A stretch of 64,000 bases of DNA, from assembly GCF_014649775.1 (NCBI RefSeq), contig NZ_BMTR01000005.1:310001-374000 (forward strand), in the 5' to 3' direction. The notes beneath the pieces are model-generated. The model saw nothing but the letters and a program-made list of their open reading frames with translations. It ran no database searches and was not told the DNA's origin. Source of the stretch: Streptomyces longisporoflavus (GTDB taxonomy: Bacteria > Actinomycetota > Actinomycetes > Streptomycetales > Streptomycetaceae). The translations under genes were made by a program, and so were the position numbers. Positions 8,240 through 16,853 of this stretch are shown here, one piece after another. Every line of letters begins with the position of its first letter. Positions within the stretch are counted from its first letter, which is position 1.

Positions 8240-9097
8240 GGCCGGTTCCGGTTCCGGTTTCGGGGCCGCCACCTCGCGCGGCAGCTTGTGCGGCTGCGCC
8301 CCGTACCAGAGCCAGGCCACCGCGAAGCCGAACGCCAGGCAGATCATGCCGCCCACGGCGTCGAGCCAGAAGTGGTTGGCGGTGGCGACGATCACGATCA
8401 GGGTCGCCGTGGGGTAGAGCAGGCCGAGCACCCTCACCCACGGGACCGACGCCAGGGCGAAGATCGTCAGGCCGCACCACAGGGACCAGCCGATGTGCAT
8501 CGACGGCATCGCCGCGTACTGGTTCGACATGTGCTTGAGGTCGCCGGAGGCCATGGAGCCCCACGTCTGGTGGACCAGGACCGTGTCGATGAAGTCCTGG
8601 CCGTTCATCAGGCGGGGCGGTGCCAGGGGGTAGAGGTAGTAACCGAGGAGCGCCACGGCGGTTGTCGCGAAGAGCACCATGCGCGTCGCCGCATAGCGCC
8701 CCGGATGCTTGCGGAACAGCCAGACCAGGACACCGAGCGTCACCACGAAGTGCAGCGTCGCGTAGTAGTAGTTCATGCCGACGATGAGCCACGACACCGA
8801 GTTCACCGCGTGGTTGACGCTCTGCTCCACGGCGATCCCGAGATGCTGCTCCGCCTGCCAGATCCAGTCGGCGTTGCGCAGGGCCTGTGACTTCTGTTCC
8901 GGCACGGCGTTGCGGACCAGGGAGTACGTCCAGTAGCTCACCGCGATCAGCAGGATCTCGAACCAGAGCCGGGGGCGGCGCGGAGTGCGAAGACGGCGCA
9001 GGAGTGCCCGCCCATTGCGGTCTTCCTGCTCGCCCGCGATGGGTGATGTGGTGGGCCGCTGCCGGCCTTCCAGTGTCGTCACAGTCATCTCACCCAT
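8228..9097 (-). CDS. PAP2-family integral membrane phosphatase
   Basis: About 289 residues with some six membrane segments, beginning near 'LWFEILLIAVSYWTYSLV'. The PAP2 motifs are partly visible: 'PSMHIGWSLWCGL' (the catalytic His region) and 'NHFWLDAVGGM' (the final His/Asp). This is the inositol-phosphorylceramide-synthase-like (PAP2_3) branch, which hydrolyses or transfers phosphate on lipid-linked substrates at the outer membrane face. The tail is Pro/Glu-rich (KPEPEPAP). Start choices are GTG 9103, ATG 9097 and ATG 9088. I prefer 9097, which has an upstream 'CAGACT' (-10-like) but no ribosome site. The substrate is unknown. Confidence 0.82.
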   Translation of the reverse strand: MGEMTVTTLEGRQRPTTSPIAGEQEDRNGRALLRRLRTPRRPRLWFEILLIAVSYWTYSLVRNAVPEQKSQALRNADWIWQAEQHLGIAVEQSVNHAVNSVSWLIVGMNYYYATLHFVVTLGVLVWLFRKHPGRYAATRMVLFATTAVALLGYYLYPLAPPRLMNGQDFIDTVLVHQTWGSMASGDLKHMSNQYAAMPSMHIGWSLWCGLTIFALASVPWVRVLGLLYPTATLIVIVATANHFWLDAVGGMICLAFGFAVAWLWYGAQPHKLPREVAAPKPEPEPAPAA

Positions 9098-9172
9098 AGG
9101 CACAGAGTCTGCCAGATTCCGGCCATCCGCCCGATCATCCCAAGGTCTGGTTCAGGCCGCATTCTCTACGCC

Positions 9173-10205
9173 CTACGGACGAGTACGCCCCCGGGGGGAA
9201 GAAGCTGTTGAACCCCGAACGACAAGCTCCGGCATGAAGACGAATTCGCTGTGCGGGGCGGGCGTGCCGCCGATCTCCTCCAGAAGCGTACGGACCGCCG
9301 CCTGGCCCATCGACGGCACGGGTTTACGCACCGTGGTCAGGGGCGGATCGGTGAACGCGATCAGCGGGGAATCGTCGAATCCTACGACCGATATGTCGTC
9401 CGGGACCTCGAAACCGCGCTCCCTGGCCGTCCGGATCGCGCCCAGGGCCATCATGTCGCTCGCGCACACGACGGCCGTACAGCCGCGGTCGAGGAGGGCG
9501 GACGCCGCCGCCTGCCCGCCTTCCAGCGTGTACAGCGAATGCTGGACCAGATCGGACTCGATCTCCTGCGGGGTCAGTGCGAGCAGGTCCTGCACCGTGC
9601 GTACGAAACCCTCGATCTTCCGCTGTACGGGCACGAACCGCTTGGGGCCGAGCGCGAGCCCGATCCGTGTATGACCCAGCGAAACGAGATGGGTCACCGC
9701 GAGGCGCATCGCGGCCCGGTCGTCCGGCGAGATGAAGGGCGCCTGCACCTTGGGCGAGAAGCCGTCGACGAGCACGAACGGCACTCCCTGCGCGCGCAGC
9801 TGCTCATAGCGCTGCATGTCCGCCGAGGTGTCCGCGTGCAGCCCCGAGACGAAGATGATGCCGCTGACACCGCGGTCCACGAGCATCTCCGTCAGCTCGT
9901 CCTCGGTGGAGCCGCCCGGCGTCTGGGTGGCGAGCACCGGCGTATACCCCTGCCGGGTGAGGGCCTGTCCGATGATCTGGGCGAGCGCGGGGAATATCGG
10001 GTTCTCCAGCTCCGGCGTGATCAGCCCGACCAGGCCCGCGCTGCGTTGGCGCAGCCGCACCGGGCGTTCGTAGCCGAGCACGTCGAGTGCGGCAAGCACG
10101 GACTGGCGGGTGGCCCCGGCGACGCCCGGCTTGCCGTTGAGCACCCGGCTGACCGTCGCCTCGCTGACCCCCGCCTGCGCTGCGATCGGCCAGTCGCGCG
10201 GTCAC
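9173..10205 (-). pseudogene. malR: LacI-family maltose repressor MalR-like, frameshifted in the HTH
   Basis: A full LacI-family repressor is encoded, but in two frames. Frame one opens with GTG 10205 and reads V-T-A-R-L-A-D up to base 10185. The following residues 'IAAQAGVSEATVSRVLNGKPG' (recognition helix and hinge) begin at base 10186 in another frame, as if two bases of an expected GAT-ATC were lost. The rest (to 9173) is intact: 'GLITPELENPIFPALAQ', 'SGIIFVSGLHA', 'VVGFDDSPLIAF'. It closely resembles the Streptomyces MalR/Reg1 maltose repressor, as I recall that sequence. A product starting at GTG 10144 would lack the DNA-binding domain. The cause is either a real inactivating mutation or a sequencing error. 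It lies 25 bp after the alpha-glucosidase stop on the same strand; malEFG are absent. Confidence 0.85.
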
Positions 10206-10213
10206 AGGATTGG

Positions 10214-10219
10214 ACTGTA
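10214..10219 (-). promoter_or_regulatory. -10 element of a leaderless malR promoter
   Basis: TACAGT on the minus strand ends 8 nt before GTG 10205, and there is no ribosome-binding site. This supports 10205 as the ancestral start codon of the frameshifted repressor. Confidence 0.5.
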
Positions 10220-10230
10220 CCGGTCACATC

Positions 10231-11880
10231 TCAGGCTGCCCACCAGACCGTTGAATCCGCGGGGAGGTTCGTCGCGGCGGCGCCGGGCGTCACGTCCGCG
10301 CTGGAGACGAGGACGGTGCCGGGGGTGGGAAACACGACGGGCGCGGCGGAGAGGTTCACCGTGCAGACGAACGTGCCCCGCGGCGAGGTGCGACGGAAGG
10401 CCAGGACGCCCCCGGGAGCGTCCAGCCACTCGACGTCACGGCCCGCGCCGAGAGCCGGATGTTCGCGGCGCACGGCGAGCGCCCGGCGGTAGAACTCCAG
10501 CGTGGAGGAGGGATCGCCGTCCTGCGCCTCGGCCGTGAGGCCCCGCCATCCCGCGGGCTGCGGCAGCCAGCTCGGGCCGCCCTCGACCGGGCCGAAGCCG
10601 AACGGCGCCCGCTGACCGGACCACGGCATCGGCACCCGGCACCCGTCCCGCTTCCCGTCCTGCCCCGTGCTGCGGAAGAACGCCGGGTCCTGGCGCGCCT
10701 CGTCCGGCAGCTCGGTCACCTCGGGCAGGCCGAGCTCCTCGCCCTGGTAGAGATACGCCGAGCCGGGCAGCGCCAGCATCAGGAGCGTGGCCGCCTTCGC
10801 CCGGCGCAGACCGCGCGCGGCGTCGCCGTCGGCGAAGCGGGTGGCGTGGCGCACGACGTCGTGGTTGGAGAGCACCCAGGTGGCAGGCGCCTGCACGGCG
10901 TTCATCGCGCGCAGCGAGCGGTCGATGACGTCGCGCAGCCCGTCCGCGTCCCAACCGGTCGTCAGATACTCGAAGTTGAAGGCCTGGTGCAGCTCGTCGG
11001 GGCGCAGGTACCGCGCGCTGCGCTCCACCGTCGGCGTCCACGCCTCGGCGACGGCGATCCGCTCGCCCGCGTACTCCTGGAGGATCCGCCGCCAACTGCG
11101 GTAGATCTCGTGCACCCCGTCCTGGTCGAAGTAGGGGACGGACTGCTGGCCGAGCAGCCGCACCTGCTCCTCGTGGCCGATGTCGGGCAGGCCCGCCGCC
11201 TTGACCAGGCCGTGGGCCACGTCGATGCGGAAGCCGTCCACGCCGAGGTCCAGCCAGAAGCGCAGGATGGAGTGGAACTCCTCGTGCACCGCCGGGTGGT
11301 CCCAGTTGAAGTCGGGCTGCTCGGGCGCGAAGAGGTGGAGGTACCACTCGCCGTCCTCGACCCGCGTCCAGGCGGGGCCGCCGAAGATGGACTCCCAGTC
11401 GTTGGGCGGCAGGTGCCCGTCCTCGCCCTTCCCGCTCCTGAAGTGGAAGCGCTCGCGCGCCGGCGAGCCCCGGCCCGCGCGCAGTGCCTCCCTGAACCAC
11501 GCGTGCTGGTCCGAGCAGTGGTTGGGCACCACGTCGACGATCACCCGGAGGCCGAGCGCGTGCGCCTCGCGTACGAGCTCGGCGGCATCGGTCAGGGTGC
11601 CGAACATGGGGTCGACCGCGCGGTAGTCGGCCACGTCGTACCCGGCGTCGGCCTGCGGGGACGCGTAGAAGGGGGAGAACCAGACGGCGTCCACGCCGAG
11701 CCGCTTCAGGTGGGGGAGGCGGGCCTTGATGCCCGGCAGATCGCCCATGCCGTCGCCGTTCCCGTCGGCGAAGCTGCGCGGATAGACCTGGTAGATGACG
11801 GCCTCGCGCCACCACTCGCGGCGCGCGGAGTCGTCGGACGAGGCGTCGGCGGGCAGGGCTGCGGTGACGTGCTGGGTCAT
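10231..11880 (-). CDS. Alpha-glucosidase, glycoside hydrolase family 13
   Basis: A 549-residue cytoplasmic GH13 enzyme. It opens with 'WWREAVIYQVYPRSF', has conserved region I 'DVVPNH' (116-121), region II 'GFRIDVAHG' with nucleophile D220, region III 'VAEAW' with acid/base E279, and region IV 'SNHD' with D341. A C-terminal beta domain ends 'LPADSTVWW'. It releases glucose from maltose and maltodextrins. Start ATG 11880 follows 'GAGGGA'. The open frame to 13917 is antisense to the PP2C gene and is not coding. The gene precedes the malR-like gene in the same direction, so both could share transcripts. The usual maltose ABC transporter genes are not nearby. Confidence 0.94.
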   Translation of the reverse strand: MTQHVTAALPADASSDDSARREWWREAVIYQVYPRSFADGNGDGMGDLPGIKARLPHLKRLGVDAVWFSPFYASPQADAGYDVADYRAVDPMFGTLTDAAELVREAHALGLRVIVDVVPNHCSDQHAWFREALRAGRGSPARERFHFRSGKGEDGHLPPNDWESIFGGPAWTRVEDGEWYLHLFAPEQPDFNWDHPAVHEEFHSILRFWLDLGVDGFRIDVAHGLVKAAGLPDIGHEEQVRLLGQQSVPYFDQDGVHEIYRSWRRILQEYAGERIAVAEAWTPTVERSARYLRPDELHQAFNFEYLTTGWDADGLRDVIDRSLRAMNAVQAPATWVLSNHDVVRHATRFADGDAARGLRRAKAATLLMLALPGSAYLYQGEELGLPEVTELPDEARQDPAFFRSTGQDGKRDGCRVPMPWSGQRAPFGFGPVEGGPSWLPQPAGWRGLTAEAQDGDPSSTLEFYRRALAVRREHPALGAGRDVEWLDAPGGVLAFRRTSPRGTFVCTVNLSAAPVVFPTPGTVLVSSADVTPGAAATNLPADSTVWWAA

Positions 11881-11916
11881 GAAGTCCCTCAGTAGTGCGG
11901 GATGTGCGGCGCTTTG

Positions 11917-11928
11917 TTGAACGTTCCG
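11917..11928. promoter_or_regulatory. Candidate LacI-type operator upstream of alpha-glucosidase
   Basis: 'ttgaacgttccg' contains the 8-bp palindrome GAACGTTC with a central CpG, the usual layout of LacI-family operators. It lies about 40 bp upstream of the alpha-glucosidase start. It could be a relic target of the now frameshifted MalR. The rest of the 333-bp interval 11881-12213 shows nothing clear. Confidence 0.35.
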
Positions 11929-12213
11929 CGGAAGGCGAAGGTCACGAGGTTCTGCCCGGTGGCGGGCGCGTCGCCGGGGCCGCTCGCAGCCGGGAAGTGC
12001 GCGGATGCGCCGTGTGTGCGCCGTGGTTCGTGACAGGCCGAAGTGGGCGATTCTACCGTCAGGCGGGAGACGGAAGCGGGGAGTTCGATGATCTCCACCG
12101 GTCCGGGTCGCGCTGCGGGTGTCTCTCCCCGGGGTCCGCCGCGGAGCGCTAATTTGGACAGGCAGGCACGAGTCGGTCGGCCTGCCCCGTCCCGCGCCGA
12201 GGGGCTGTCCCGC

Positions 12214-13866
12214 GTGAGCGTCAAGGGCAAGGCAGTGAATACGGTGAGCACGGTTCTGGTGGTCGATGACGTACCGGCCAGCAGGTATGCGCTGGGGGCG
12301 GTCCTGCGCAGGGACGGCCACCGCGTCCTGCTCGCCGCGAGCGCCGGCGAGGCCCTGATCGAACTCGACGTACGGCTGCGCGCGGGAGACCTGCCGGACG
12401 TGGCCCTCGTCGACGTGGGCCTGCCCGACATGAGCGGCTATGAACTGTGCCGCCGCATGAAGCAGATGCCTCCCATCGCCGCGCTGCCCGTCGTCCACTT
12501 CTCGGCGGCGCCGCGCCCGCCCGCCGACCGGTGCAGAGGGCTCGACGCGGGAGGCGAGTCCTATCTGGCGGTGCCCGCCGAGCCCGAGGAGATCCAGGCG
12601 GTCGTACGGGCCGCGGCGCGCGGCGGCCGCTGCCGCAGCGACGCCCAACTCCGCGTCGGACGGCTCGCGATGCTCGCCGGCGCGATCCTGGACGTGCAGT
12701 CGGCGCGCTGCCTCGGCGAGCTGGCCGACGCGGCGGCCACGGGCACGGCGCGCCTCACCGGCGATCCCGCCGCGGTCTTCGTGCTCGGCGAGGACGGCGA
12801 GATCCACCGGGGGCTCTCCATGCGAAGGAACGCATCCCCGGTGCCGGACTCCGCGGCGCACGAGCGGGTCGCCCGGCTGATGCGGCGCGTCATGTCCGGG
12901 CGCTCGGGCGTGCGCCACACCGTCGTGCCCGCCCCGCTGTGGCCGGGGGGCTTCTTCCGCCCGTCGGGGAGCGCCGGGCCGTGGTGCGACGGCCTCCTGG
13001 AGGAGGCCGGTCTCGTCCTGTCCCGGCTGCGCGACGGGCGCACGCTGGTGTGCCTCGCGACACCCGTGCACCGGGAAGGGTCCTCGGGCGAGACGGGCCA
13101 CATGGTCGAGCGGCTCGCCCACGCCACCGCGCTCGCCGCCGAGCCCCTCCTGCGGTACGAGGAGGAGCGCCATGTCGCGCTCACCCTGCAACGCAGCTTC
13201 CTGCCCGCGCAGTTGCCGGAGCTGCCCGGCACGAACGTCGTCGTCCGCTATGAGCCGGCGTCGAGCCACGCCGAGATCGGCGGGGACTTCTACGCGGCGC
13301 TGCCCACGCCCGCCGGTGTCCTGACCGGCATCGGCGATGTCGTCGGGCACTCCCTCGACGCGGCCACCGTGATGGTCGAGATCCGCCACGCCCTGCGCGC
13401 GTACTGCGTCGAGGACCCCGATCCCGGCGTGCTCGCGCTGCGCCTTGACCGGATGCTTCAGCACTACCACCCCGGCGTGACGGCCACGATGTGCCTGAGC
13501 CTGGTCGACCCCGCCACCGGACGCACCAGGATCGCCAACGCGGGCCACATCCCGCCGCTCGTGGTGCGCGACAGGGGCACGGCCGACTACGTGGACGCGA
13601 GCGGTCCGCTCATGGGGCTCGGGCTCGGCCTCGAACGGCCGAAGCCGAGCGAGGTGGTCCTCGCGCGGACCGACCGCCTCCTGATGGTGACGGACGGGCT
13701 CATCGAGACGCGGGGCACGGATCTGGCGGTCTCGATGGAGCAACTGCGGGTGGCGGCAGCGGATGCGCCCAGGGGCGTCGCCGCCCTGTGCGACACGCTC
13801 CTGGCCTGCTTCGGGCGCGAGCGTGAGGACGACATCGCGCTGCTCGCGCTGCGCCGTACCGGCTGA
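12214..13866 (+). CDS. Response-regulator/PP2C (SpoIIE-type) serine phosphatase
   Basis: About 550 residues. An N-terminal receiver domain (10-125) has acidic D18/D19 and phospho-acceptor D67 in 'VALVDVGLPDMSGYE'. The receiver's usual switch Lys is not obvious near 'YLAVPAEPEE'. A GAF-like middle follows, then a PPM/SpoIIE phosphatase domain (about 325-550) with metal-binding 'EIGGDFY' and 'GIGDVVGHSLDAA', 'NAGHIPPL' and 'DDIALLAL'. This is the RsbU-type layout that dephosphorylates anti-anti-sigma factors, coupling a phosphorelay to sigma control. Start GTG 12214 has 'GAGGGG' upstream; the frame is open to 12043 but that part is low quality. No anti-sigma partner gene is adjacent. Confidence 0.88.
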   Translation: MSVKGKAVNTVSTVLVVDDVPASRYALGAVLRRDGHRVLLAASAGEALIELDVRLRAGDLPDVALVDVGLPDMSGYELCRRMKQMPPIAALPVVHFSAAPRPPADRCRGLDAGGESYLAVPAEPEEIQAVVRAAARGGRCRSDAQLRVGRLAMLAGAILDVQSARCLGELADAAATGTARLTGDPAAVFVLGEDGEIHRGLSMRRNASPVPDSAAHERVARLMRRVMSGRSGVRHTVVPAPLWPGGFFRPSGSAGPWCDGLLEEAGLVLSRLRDGRTLVCLATPVHREGSSGETGHMVERLAHATALAAEPLLRYEEERHVALTLQRSFLPAQLPELPGTNVVVRYEPASSHAEIGGDFYAALPTPAGVLTGIGDVVGHSLDAATVMVEIRHALRAYCVEDPDPGVLALRLDRMLQHYHPGVTATMCLSLVDPATGRTRIANAGHIPPLVVRDRGTADYVDASGPLMGLGLGLERPKPSEVVLARTDRLLMVTDGLIETRGTDLAVSMEQLRVAAADAPRGVAALCDTLLACFGREREDDIALLALRRTG

Positions 13867-13936
13867 CGGGACGGGCCGGGAGCGACGGAACGGGCTGAAG
13901 GAAAGCGGCGCACGCACCTGTACCCACGGGCCTACC

Positions 13937-13952
13937 CGTCAGTACATTGACG
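13937..13952. promoter_or_regulatory. Leaderless -10 (13943-13948) inside an inverted repeat before the PF10118 gene
   Basis: TACATT lies 6 nt before ATG 13955 with no ribosome-binding site, which suggests a leaderless mRNA. The same bases sit within CGTCA-N6-TGACG, so a repressor bound there would block the promoter. The TetR regulator at 16037 is a possible ligand-sensing partner. Confidence 0.5.
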
Positions 13953-13954
13953 CC

Positions 13955-14887
13955 ATGTCTAATACGCAGAGCCGGGAGCCGAGGCCCGACGCGTCCGAGC
14001 GCATACCGCTCAAGGCACGCAAGGTCTCCTTCTCCTGGGAGGACACCCCGCTGCACTGGGTGCCCGGCGACCCCTTCGCCACGCACACCATCAACGTCCT
14101 GCACCTGCTTCTCCCCGCCGGTGAACGCTGGTTCGTCCACGTGTACAAGCAGGTCCTGCCCTACATACGTGACGACCGGCTCCGCGAGGACGTGATCGGC
14201 TTCATCGGCCAGGAAGCCATGCACGCGCAGGCCCACGACGAGGTCCTGCCGCACCTCAAGGAGCAGGGCCTGGACCCCACGCCCTACACCGCCCAGGTCG
14301 ACTGGCTCTTCGAGAAGATGCTCGGCGACCGCACGCTGCCGCCCGGCAAGGCCCGTCAATGGTGGCTGATGGAGCGCGTCGCGCTGATCGCGGCCATCGA
14401 GCACTACACGGCCTTCCTCGGCAACTGGGTCCTGAACGCCGACGAGCTCGACCGCAGGGGCGCCGACCCGACCATGCTCGACCTGCTGCGCTGGCACGGC
14501 GCGGAAGAGGTCGAGCACCGCTCCGTCGCCTTCGAGCTCTTCATGCACGTCGACGGCAGCTACCGCCGCCGCGCCCGCACCTGGGCCACCGCCTTCACCG
14601 CCCTGGTCTTCCTCTGGCAGCGCGGCGCGCGCTTCTTCATGGAGAACGACCCGACCGTGATCGGCGGGAAGGCCTCCTTCAAGGACTTCTACCGGGGCGG
14701 CAAGCAGGGCACGCTGCCCACGACGCCGGACATGATCCGCTCCATCCCCCGCTACTTGAGCCGCTCCTACCACCCCTCCCACGAAGGCAGCACCGCACAG
14801 GCCGTCGCCTACCTCGCCTCGTCCCCGGCGGCCACCGCGGCCGAGGCCGCGACAGAATCGCTGCCCGCGCCGAAGGGGGCGCGCTGA
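13955..14887 (+). CDS. PF10118 'metal-dependent hydrolase', probable diiron-carboxylate enzyme
   Basis: A 310-residue protein of the PF10118 family, named metal-dependent hydrolase. The visible ligand set looks like a ferritin-like diiron centre: E57 ('PAGERWF'), E87-x2-H90 ('GQEAMH'), E149 ('AAIEHY') and E185-x2-H188 ('AEEVEH'). Helices at about 73-100 and 135-200 carry these residues. The gene is followed one base later by a 2Fe-2S flavin reductase, which suits an oxygenase better than a hydrolase. The chemistry is inferred, and no substrate can be given. A TetR gene completes the cluster. Start ATG 13955 is supported by the -10 element 6 nt upstream. Confidence 0.82.
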   Translation: MSNTQSREPRPDASERIPLKARKVSFSWEDTPLHWVPGDPFATHTINVLHLLLPAGERWFVHVYKQVLPYIRDDRLREDVIGFIGQEAMHAQAHDEVLPHLKEQGLDPTPYTAQVDWLFEKMLGDRTLPPGKARQWWLMERVALIAAIEHYTAFLGNWVLNADELDRRGADPTMLDLLRWHGAEEVEHRSVAFELFMHVDGSYRRRARTWATAFTALVFLWQRGARFFMENDPTVIGGKASFKDFYRGGKQGTLPTTPDMIRSIPRYLSRSYHPSHEGSTAQAVAYLASSPAATAAEAATESLPAPKGAR

Positions 14888-14888
14888 C

Positions 14889-15959
14889 ATGCCCCGCATC
14901 CGCACCGTCCTGCTCGTCACGGGCGCGGCGCTGCTCGCCAAGCGGGCCATGCGGCGCCGTATCGACGCCTCCCCGCTGTGGCCGCTGCCCGCCCTGGACG
15001 AGCCGGTCTCGGGCCGCCCGCGCTCCCGCGCGCTGCGCCTTCTCGTCACCCGGCACGAGACCGTCGCCGAGGGCGTCGTACAACTGCGCCTGGAGGGTGA
15101 GCACTTGCCCGCCTGGGAGCCGGGCGCCCATCTGGACCTGGTGCTCCCCTCGGGTCTCGTCCGCCAGTACTCGCTGTGCGGAGACCCGGAGGACACCTCC
15201 TCGTACACCGTCGCGACCCGGCTGATCGACGCCGGACAGGGCGGCCGTGGTGGCTCGCGCGAGGTGCACGAGCAGCTTCGGGTGGGCACGGAAGTCGAGG
15301 TGCGCGGCCCGCGCAACCGCTTCCCGCTGGCCGACGCCGAGACGTACGTCTTCGTGGCGGGCGGCATCGGCATTACCCCGATCCTGCCCATGCTCCGGGC
15401 GGTCGAGGCGGCGGGCCGCGAGTGGCGACTGCTGTACGGGGGCCGCTCCCGCGCCTCGATGCCGTTCCTGGAAGACGTGGAGAAACTGGCGGGCGATCGC
15501 GCCGAGCGGCTCACGGTGGTCGCCGAGGACGAGGGCGGACGGCCGGATCTCGCCGCCTTCCTCGCGGACCCGGCGCCCGCCACCGCGGTGCACGTGTGCG
15601 GCCCCGAGGGTCTGATGGAGGCGGTGGCGGCGGCCCTGCCCGCGGGCGCGGACCTGCACCTGGAGCGGTTCACGCCGCACACCTCCACGGAAGGCAACGG
15701 CACTTTCGAGGTGGAACTGCGCCGCAGCCGGCGGACCCTCACCGTGGCCGCCGACACCACGGTCCTCGCCGCGGTGCGCGCGGAACTGCCCAATACGGCC
15801 TACTCCTGCGAGCAGGGCTTCTGCGGGACCTGCCAACAGCGCGTCCTCGAAGGGGAGATAGACCACCGCGACGAACTGCTCACGGACGCCGAGCGCGCCG
15901 ATTCGATGCTGATCTGCGTCTCGCGGGCAAGCGGTGACCGAATCGTCCTGGACATGTGA
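14889..15959 (+). CDS. Flavin/2Fe-2S ferredoxin oxidoreductase (phthalate dioxygenase reductase type)
   Basis: A 356-residue electron-transfer protein. A short hydrophobic N-terminus (LLVTGAALLAKRAM) precedes an FMN/FAD-binding barrel ('VRQYSLCGDPEDTSSYTVAT', about 95-115), an NAD(P) domain ('VAGGIGITPILPML', about 156-169), and a plant-type [2Fe-2S] domain with C307, C312, C315 and C343. This domain order passes electrons from NAD(P)H to an oxygenase. ATG 14889 is one base after the stop of the PF10118 gene, so the pair is co-transcribed and probably forms a two-component oxygenase. The partner assignment is inference from spacing and from the diiron ligands of the upstream protein. Confidence 0.88.
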   Translation: MPRIRTVLLVTGAALLAKRAMRRRIDASPLWPLPALDEPVSGRPRSRALRLLVTRHETVAEGVVQLRLEGEHLPAWEPGAHLDLVLPSGLVRQYSLCGDPEDTSSYTVATRLIDAGQGGRGGSREVHEQLRVGTEVEVRGPRNRFPLADAETYVFVAGGIGITPILPMLRAVEAAGREWRLLYGGRSRASMPFLEDVEKLAGDRAERLTVVAEDEGGRPDLAAFLADPAPATAVHVCGPEGLMEAVAAALPAGADLHLERFTPHTSTEGNGTFEVELRRSRRTLTVAADTTVLAAVRAELPNTAYSCEQGFCGTCQQRVLEGEIDHRDELLTDAERADSMLICVSRASGDRIVLDM

Positions 15960-16024
15960 GGAACGGGACCGGAGATGTGAACGGTTGGGGCGGACCAGCC
16001 CCTTGGACGGCTGGATCTGCTCGG

Positions 16025-16030
16025 TAAGGT
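16025..16030 (+). promoter_or_regulatory. -10-like element of a possible leaderless TetR transcript
   Basis: TAAGGT ends 6 nt before ATG 16037. The overlapping 'AAGGTG' could instead be a ribosome-binding site, so this case is ambiguous. Confidence 0.4.
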
Positions 16031-16036
16031 GTTCGC

Positions 16037-16741
16037 ATGACAACCGGGGTGCGCCGCAGAATGGGTGTCGAGGAGCGGCGGCAGCAGTTGATCGGGGTCG
16101 CACTCGACCTGTTCAGCCACCGCTCGCCCGACGACGTGTCCATCGACGAGATAGCAGCGGCCGCGGGCATCTCGCGTCCGCTGGTCTACCACTACTTCCC
16201 TGGCAAACTCAGCCTGTACGAAGCGGCGTTGCAGCGTGCGGCCGACGATCTGGCCGACCGCTTCGTGGAGCCGCAGGAGGGACCGCTCGGCGCGCGCCTC
16301 CTGCGCGTGATGGGCCGCTTCCTGGACTTCGTGGACGGTCACGGCCCCGGTTTCTCCGCACTGATGCGGGGCGGCCCCGCGGTCGGCTCGTCCACCACGA
16401 ACGCGCTGATCGACTCGGTGCGGCAGGCCGCGTACGTCCAGATCCTCGCGCATCTGGGCATCACGGACCCGCCCGCCAGGCTCGAACTGGTGATCCGCTC
16501 CTGGATCTCCCTGGCCGAGTCCACGGCCCTCATCTGGCTCGACGGACGCCGCATTCCACGCGCCGAGCTGGAAGTGCAGCTGGTCCACGACTTCGCGGCG
16601 CTCGCCGCGGTGAGCGCCGCGTACGACGAGGAGATGGCGACGATCCTGCGCCGCATCCTCGCCGCGGAACCACCGGAAGGCCCGTTCACGGAACTGATCA
16701 CCCGCCTGATCGCCCTGGCACCGCAGGAGCAGAACAGCTGA
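16037..16741 (+). CDS. TetR-family transcriptional regulator
   Basis: A 234-residue protein. Its N-terminal HTH (about residues 13-60) reads 'RRQQLIGVALDLFSHRSPDDVSIDEIAAAAGISRPLVYHYFPGKLSLYEAAL', a typical TetR DNA-binding domain. The C-terminal domain is all-helical and ligand-binding, with no assignable ligand. It lies 77 bp downstream of the PF10118-reductase pair on the same strand and is the likely controller of that pair. An inverted repeat overlaps their promoter (13937-13952). The start is ATG 16037; an internal ATG (MGVEERR) nine codons in is possible. Confidence 0.88.
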   Translation: MTTGVRRRMGVEERRQQLIGVALDLFSHRSPDDVSIDEIAAAAGISRPLVYHYFPGKLSLYEAALQRAADDLADRFVEPQEGPLGARLLRVMGRFLDFVDGHGPGFSALMRGGPAVGSSTTNALIDSVRQAAYVQILAHLGITDPPARLELVIRSWISLAESTALIWLDGRRIPRAELEVQLVHDFAALAAVSAAYDEEMATILRRILAAEPPEGPFTELITRLIALAPQEQNS

Positions 16742-16853
16742 CCCACCGCCTCGCCGACGAGGATGAGGTGTGGTGGGCGGACGGAAGCACGTACGGGGTG
16801 ACGTGACGCTTCTGGAGAAGGGCCTGCGGGGCCTGCTCCCGTCCGGATCCCGA

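Noticed and set aside
5178..8792. 1204-codon open frame antisense to glnE
   Set aside because: It mirrors the glnE gene, has no domain of its own, and is a codon-bias artefact of high GC at third positions. glnE motifs on the opposite strand are unmistakable.
11881..13917. 680-codon upstream extension of the alpha-glucosidase frame
   Set aside because: It runs antisense to the PP2C gene. GH13 proteins start near the ATG at 11880, which has a ribosome-binding site.
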